In this document: positions 59,958 to 64,000 of the stretch, piece after piece
How positions within the stretch are numbered: position 1 is the stretch's first letter
Layout: each line of letters starts with the position of its first letter
DNA from: Oscillospiraceae bacterium
GTDB lineage: Bacteria > Bacillota > Clostridia > Oscillospirales > Ruminococcaceae
Direction of reading: 5' to 3'
Length of the DNA: 64,000 nt
Assembly: GCA_003512525.1 (NCBI GenBank)
Contig: DOQG01000060.1
Span: forward strand, 62,434-126,433
Program-made: the position numbers and the translations under genes
The notes under the pieces: model-generated
The model's input: only the letters and a program-made list of their open reading frames with translations
Database searches by the model: none
What the model was told of the DNA's origin: nothing

Positions 59958-61304
59958 ATGGCTGACATAACCGAAAGAGATAAGAATAACCTGTGGGCGG
60001 AAATGCCGCCGTCAGGCAAGAAGCGCTTACAGCAGGAAAATTCACAGCCGAAACCCGCACCCGAAAATACGCCCGACAATAAAAAGGGTAAAAAGAAAAA
60101 ATCAAAACCCGATAACAAAAAGACCGCAAAAAAGCAGAAGGATAAAAAGAGCAATATCACTGAAAAAACGGCAAAACGACCGGAGAAAGACGTAAACGCA
60201 GATAACGGTACGGCATCTAAAGCACAGCGTATGCCGCAGTTCCTCAGCGAAAACACAAGAACCGACATTCCTGTCGTAAAGCCTGTGGATATCCAGAACC
60301 GCGTTCTTCGCAACAAGCCAAGGTCAAAGGAAGATACACGCGAAAGAAAACGCAGAAAGCGTCTTTCTGCCTATATCGTATATTATATTATATTCGGCAT
60401 ACTGGCAGTGGTAATACTGACAGTGCTGTCAACGACCGTATTATTTAATTTTTCTAAGTACAGGATAACAGGCGACACGGTGTACACCGAACAGCAGATA
60501 ATCGATGCAACGGGAGTCAATGTCGGCGACAACCTGATACTTATGGACGCGGGCGCAGTAAAGGACAGACTGATAGCGGCACTTCCGTATGTAGATAAGG
60601 TTGAAGTCAGCCGCAACATTTTCACCTGCGCACTTGAAATTAAGCTCAATCCCGCAACTGCGGTGGCAAATGTCAAAAAGAATGACCGCTACTATCTTGT
60701 CAGCGAAAACGGCAGAATAATGGATGCGGAGCTGAAAGCTCCCGATAAGAACTGTGTCGTTGTACTCGGATTTGACCCCGAATACGCAAAGTCGGGCGAT
60801 TTTCTGTCCGTGACCGATGAGGGAAGCCGTAATATGCTTACAAAGCTTCTCAGAGCGGTAAAGACGTATGATGAAATAGACGATGAAAACGAGTATGAGA
60901 CACAGCAGAAGTACGATTGCGTGTTCGCACTTATCGAGCTTTGCAAAGAGCTTGACATCAGCGGACATATCAAGACGATAGATATATCAAGCATATACGG
61001 CATAAAGCTGAACTATGATAATAAGCTTACTCTTGAACTCGGTGATATGACCGATGCAAAGCTAAAGCTCACGGTAGGCAAGAACCTTATAGACAAGGGC
61101 GAATTTGACGGAGAAAAGGGCGTGCTTGTCCTGTCACAGCTCAGTGAAAACACATATAATATGAAGGTGACATTCAGACCCGAGTATGATGACACAAGTA
61201 AGGATGACACAAGCAGCAGCGAGCCTGAGCCGACACCCGACACTCCCGATAACAGCGAACCCGTCCCGGGCGATACGACAGAACCGTCCGAATCTGCCGA
61301 ATAA
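59958..61304 (+). CDS. ftsQ: FtsQ/DivIB cell division protein with long basic N-terminus
   Basis: 448 residues. Residues 1-136 are a Lys/Pro-rich cytoplasmic region, one membrane segment (about 137-160, YYIIFGILAVVILTVLSTTV), a POTRA domain (YRITGDTVYTEQQIIDATG; VDKVEVSRNIF), the beta domain, and an acidic Ser/Pro/Asp/Glu tail (about 415-448). Bridges FtsL/DivIC in the divisome. Start at 59958 after AAGGAGGTG. Its cytoplasmic part is about as long as that of FtsW next door, and similarly basic. Confidence 0.9.
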   Translation: MADITERDKNNLWAEMPPSGKKRLQQENSQPKPAPENTPDNKKGKKKKSKPDNKKTAKKQKDKKSNITEKTAKRPEKDVNADNGTASKAQRMPQFLSENTRTDIPVVKPVDIQNRVLRNKPRSKEDTRERKRRKRLSAYIVYYIIFGILAVVILTVLSTTVLFNFSKYRITGDTVYTEQQIIDATGVNVGDNLILMDAGAVKDRLIAALPYVDKVEVSRNIFTCALEIKLNPATAVANVKKNDRYYLVSENGRIMDAELKAPDKNCVVVLGFDPEYAKSGDFLSVTDEGSRNMLTKLLRAVKTYDEIDDENEYETQQKYDCVFALIELCKELDISGHIKTIDISSIYGIKLNYDNKLTLELGDMTDAKLKLTVGKNLIDKGEFDGEKGVLVLSQLSENTYNMKVTFRPEYDDTSKDDTSSSEPEPTPDTPDNSEPVPGDTTEPSESAE

Positions 61305-61378
61305 CGGTCAAAAACGCAAGATATTGTGGTAATTTATAATCGCAGTTCAAATTATGATGATATTTTTTATCAAAACGC

Positions 61379-61407
61379 TTGCAATTAGAAAAAGAATCTG
61401 TTAAAAT
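61379..61407 (+). promoter_or_regulatory. ftsZ promoter
   Basis: TTGCAA (61379-61384), 17-bp spacer, TAAAAT (61402-61407), 49 bases before ftsZ, so ftsZ can be transcribed apart from the cluster. Confidence 0.7.
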
Positions 61408-61455
61408 ATTATAGTAGACAGTTTTATCTGTAAATTATACGGAGGAATGCAAAAA

Positions 61456-62631
61456 ATGAACTTTGATTTCGATGATGAAGAGTTTGAGCGTGATGTCAAA
61501 ATAAAAGTTGTCGGCGTTGGCGGCGGCGGCGGAAACGCAGTAGAGAACATGGTCAGAAACAACGTTGAAGGCGTTGATTTTATCATAATAAACACCGATG
61601 TAGCGGCCCTTAAGTCTAAGGACGGCAATACTATGGAGCGTGTACAGATAGGCAGAAAGACCACAAAGGGTCGAGGTGCGGGCGGAAAGCCACCCGTAGC
61701 CGCAGAGTCCGCTAAGGAAAACAGCGATGATATCGCCGAAGTACTCAAGGGTGCTTCTCTCGTATTCGTAGCGGCAGGTATGGGCGGCGGCACAGGTACA
61801 GGTGCAGCTCCTGTTATAGCACAGATCGCTAAGGATATGGGTATACTTACAGTCGGTGTTGTTACAAAGCCTTTCGATTTTGAAAGAGAATTTAAGATGA
61901 ACCTTGCGCTGCAGGGCATAGCAGAGCTGAGAAAGTATGTTGATGCACTCATCATCGTACCTAACCAGCGCTTGCTTTCAATAAAAGAAAAGAATATTTC
62001 TATCAAGGCGGCTTACGCTATGGTAGATAATGTGCTTTACCAGGCGGTAAAGGGCATATCTGATCTTATCACTCATGACGGTGTTATCAACATCGACTTT
62101 GAGGACGTAAGAACGACCCTTGAGGGTGCAGGCGATGCACATATGGCTATCGGTCACGGCTCAGGCGATACACGCGCAGAAGATGCCGTAGCAGAGGTTG
62201 TAAACAGCCCCCTGCTCGAAACATCGATAAAGAACGCAGGAAAGCTTCTTGTTAACCTCACAATGTCTGAGGATACACCTCTTGACGATGTTGAAAAGGT
62301 GATGCAGCTTCTTACTCAGTCAGCCGCTCCCGATGTACAGGTCATTCACGGTGTTGACCTTGACAGCTCGCTCAGCGATGAGATGGTGATCACGGTTATT
62401 GCTACTTGCTTTAAGGATAATGCAGGTCACTCGATGGTAACTTCGGACGAAGCGGTTGCAAAGACTGTACTTGCTTCAACCTTCACGGATGATGCAGGCT
62501 CGGAAAACAAGGTAGAAAACTCTCTGACAGAATCTCTCGTTTTCCCGGAAACACCCGCTAACGCAGGTGATACAGCTGAGGATGATCCTTTCTCGGAGTT
62601 GTCTGAACTTCTGAACAACAGAGGCAACTGA
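61456..62631 (+). CDS. ftsZ: cell division GTPase FtsZ
   Basis: 391 residues; tubulin-like Z-ring protein. IKVVGVGGGGGNAVENM at the N-terminus, GMGGGTGTGAAPVIA (about 106-120, tubulin signature), FDFEREFKMNLALQGI, and a C-terminal peptide ending PFSELSELLNNRGN. The ATG at 61456 is chosen, nine bases after GGAGGA; an ATG at 61447 directly abuts that site. Its own promoter and a terminator flank it. Confidence 0.97.
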   Translation: MNFDFDDEEFERDVKIKVVGVGGGGGNAVENMVRNNVEGVDFIIINTDVAALKSKDGNTMERVQIGRKTTKGRGAGGKPPVAAESAKENSDDIAEVLKGASLVFVAAGMGGGTGTGAAPVIAQIAKDMGILTVGVVTKPFDFEREFKMNLALQGIAELRKYVDALIIVPNQRLLSIKEKNISIKAAYAMVDNVLYQAVKGISDLITHDGVINIDFEDVRTTLEGAGDAHMAIGHGSGDTRAEDAVAEVVNSPLLETSIKNAGKLLVNLTMSEDTPLDDVEKVMQLLTQSAAPDVQVIHGVDLDSSLSDEMVITVIATCFKDNAGHSMVTSDEAVAKTVLASTFTDDAGSENKVENSLTESLVFPETPANAGDTAEDDPFSELSELLNNRGN

Positions 62632-62651
62632 TAATATTACATTACATATCG

Positions 62652-62680
62652 GCTCCCGATTTATCGTCGGGAGCTTTTGT
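62652..62680 (+). terminator. terminator of ftsZ
   Basis: 8-bp stem 62652-62659 / 62667-62674 followed by TTTTGT. Confidence 0.88.
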
Positions 62681-62730
62681 ATATCCGACTTGATTTGTAC
62701 CGGAATATTAAAACTATCGGCAGGTGAACA

Positions 62731-63630
62731 ATGGAATATTTATACGATCTTTTATTCTATTTTATGATATACTCATTTGCGGGCTGGTGCGGTGAAGTTA
62801 TTTTCGCAACGGTGCGGCACGGAAAATTTGTGAACCGTGGTATGCTCCATGGTGCATACTGCCCGATCTACGGTTTCGGACTGATAATCGTCATCGTATG
62901 TCTGACCCCGATAAAGGATTCGTGGCTGTTGCTGTTTGTCGGCTCGGCGGTGCTTACCACCGTACTCGAATTTGTCACGGGCTTTGTACTTGACAAGATA
63001 TTCGGCAGGCGATGGTGGGACTACAGCAACAAGAAGCTCAACATCGGCGGATACATTTGCCCGCAGTTTACCGTTGTGTGGGGGCTTGCCAGCCTTGCTA
63101 TAATGAAGGTCATTCAGCCTGCTGTGGGATTTGCTGTGGGACTTATCTGGAAGCCGCTCGGCATAGTCATTCTCTGCCTTTTCTATGCGGCAATACTCAC
63201 GGACGTTATACTGACATTCCCCGAGGTAAAGAAGCTCAGGAATGAGATAAGGCTTATTGATGAGCTTGAAAAACAGCTCACAGCGGTATCCGATGCCATA
63301 GGCTCGGGTCTGTCCGATAAGACTTCACAGGCAGTTGAATTTTCAAAGGAGCATGGAATTACTCCCGATGAAATGCAGAAGAAAGCCGATGAGCTGAAAG
63401 CAAGGCTGGAAACCGCCTCAGACAGTGTAAAGCAACGCAACAGCGAACGTATAAGTGAGCTTAAAGACAGTGCGGCGGAGCGCAGAGAAGAGCTTACGGC
63501 GCGATTTAATGAGCTTAACGAAAGACTGTCCGAGCTTAAAGCAAAGCACAAGCGTTTGTACAAGGCATTCCCCTCACTGAAAGAGGGCAGAGCGAAGCTG
63601 AAAAAAGCAGTGCAAAACAGGAAAAGATAA
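62731..63630 (+). CDS. CmpB-family membrane protein with coiled-coil tail
   Basis: 299 residues. Four to five membrane helices in residues 1-160, with the family features FAGWCGEVIFATV, KFVNRGMLHGAYCPIYGFG, RRWWDYSNKKLNIGGYICP; then a cytoplasmic, highly charged coiled coil (about 170-299). Often annotated as a putative ABC transporter permease, but there is no ATPase nearby and the role is unknown. CAGGTGAACA precedes the ATG. Confidence 0.82.
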   Translation: MEYLYDLLFYFMIYSFAGWCGEVIFATVRHGKFVNRGMLHGAYCPIYGFGLIIVIVCLTPIKDSWLLLFVGSAVLTTVLEFVTGFVLDKIFGRRWWDYSNKKLNIGGYICPQFTVVWGLASLAIMKVIQPAVGFAVGLIWKPLGIVILCLFYAAILTDVILTFPEVKKLRNEIRLIDELEKQLTAVSDAIGSGLSDKTSQAVEFSKEHGITPDEMQKKADELKARLETASDSVKQRNSERISELKDSAAERREELTARFNELNERLSELKAKHKRLYKAFPSLKEGRAKLKKAVQNRKR

Positions 63631-63662
63631 TCTATAGCATTTGCTTAAAATATGTAGAAAAT

Positions 63663-63689
63663 GACCCCTCTGCCGGCGGCAGAGGGGTC
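63663..63689 (-). terminator. terminator of the YhgE-like gene
   Basis: 12-bp stem 63663-63674 / 63678-63689; T-rich on the minus-strand 3' side. Confidence 0.75.
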
Positions 63690-63694
63690 TGCTG

Positions 63695-64000
63695 TTATAT
63701 TATCAGATCCGTATCTTCAAGTCGTTTGTTAAAGAACTTCATTATCCTTATACACGGTTTTCTCAGCACTATTCCGATGAAGAGAGCTATAGCAATGTAG
63801 ATCAGCAGATAGAGCAGATCTTCAATATAGCTTTGTGCATAAACGCCTGCTACCGCTTCACGCATTGCATTGATGCTGTATCTGAAGGGCAGATAGGGGA
63901 GAATGTTACGGAAAAATTCGGGGAGAACCTCGGGAGGGAATGTACCGCCCGAGCCTGCAACCTGGAGTACCAGGATAATTACCGCGAGAGCCTTTCCTAT
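63695..64000 (-). CDS. YhgE/Pip-family membrane protein, C-terminal end only
   Basis: 101 codons visible on the minus strand, running off the window edge and ending TAA at 63695. GKALAVIILVLQVAGSGGTF and PYLPFRYSINAMREAVAG are typical of the C-terminal membrane part of YhgE/Pip (phage infection protein-like) exporters, followed by a last helix and a basic cytoplasmic tail. The gene starts beyond base 64000. Function of the family is poorly defined; some members secrete or interact with phage. Confidence 0.8.
   Translation of the reverse strand: MGKALAVIILVLQVAGSGGTFPPEVLPEFFRNILPYLPFRYSINAMREAVAGVYAQSYIEDLLYLLIYIAIALFIGIVLRKPCIRIMKFFNKRLEDTDLII

Overview
The window reads as a chromosomal segment of a low-to-mid GC, Gram-positive anaerobe of the Clostridia, most likely an Oscillospiraceae/Ruminococcaceae gut organism; a relative of [Eubacterium] siraeum is my best guess. 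This rests on gene content and order, not on a search. Supporting signs are the glgB-glgC-glgD cluster with a separate GlgD subunit, the orders rnc-radical SAM-smc-ftsY and rdgB-yhbY-nadD-yqeK-rsfS, SpoVD-like FtsI with PASTA domains, and large fibronectin-type-III surface proteins. Many promoters are near-consensus sigma-A type with 17-bp spacers.

Layout. 1-4.6 kb: 3' part of a very large secreted or surface protein (Ig-like blocks, then three FnIII repeats). 4.7-9.2 kb (minus): glycogen operon glgB-glgC-glgD. 9.3-12.0 kb: divergent pair of SGNH esterases, one cytoplasmic CE2-type and one lipoprotein. 12.1-15.5 kb (minus): a scrambled island with an AbiE-type toxin-antitoxin pair between two near-identical 140-bp pieces of a sirtuin-like gene, a PNPOx-sirtuin chimera and a 5'-truncated metallo-beta-lactamase-fold gene. 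15.5-17 kb: infC-rpmI-rplT with an attenuator leader and an apparent AUC start codon. 17-19 kb: membrane protein and a SpoU-type RNA methylase. 18.8-19.4 kb: nested repeat region. 19.4-34.2 kb: long housekeeping run topA, trmFO, plsX, rnc, radical SAM gene, smc, S41 peptidase, ftsY, rdgB, DUF1294 gene, yhbY, nadD, yqeK, rsfS. 34.2-39.6 kb: rpsU (58 codons), yqeG-like, TIM-barrel endonuclease-IV-like, aroQ, aminopeptidase P, PlsY-like, UgtP-like glycosyltransferase, ArsC/Spx-like.

39.8-40.4 kb: five-tRNA operon (Val, Asp, Phe, Gly, Cys) with a strong terminator. 40.4-42.2 kb (minus): a stand-alone N-terminal half of PTS enzyme I, and a small acidic protein behind an apparently perfect sigma-D (sigma-28) promoter. 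42.2-42.5 kb: a 288-bp MITE-like element with terminal inverted repeats, packed with hairpins. 42.6-48.8 kb: NatAB-like ABC exporter, an eight-FnIII secreted protein and folA, behind two promoters that each overlap a palindrome. 48.8-62.7 kb: division and cell wall (dcw) cluster mraZ-rsmH-ftsL-spoVD/ftsI-murE-mraY-ftsW-murG-murA-ftsQ/divIB-ftsZ, lacking murF, murD and murC. 62.7-64 kb: CmpB-family membrane protein and the 3' end of a YhgE/Pip gene on the minus strand.

Most genes are ordinary core genes in tight, often overlapping operons. The parts worth a second look are the sirtuin/AbiE scar, the two non-canonical start codons (infC, murE), the sigma-D promoter whose -35 lies inside a MITE-like element, the nested repeats in front of topA, the half enzyme I, and the internally duplicated surface protein. 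Reading frames were checked by eye; domain names are recognition from memory, not search results.
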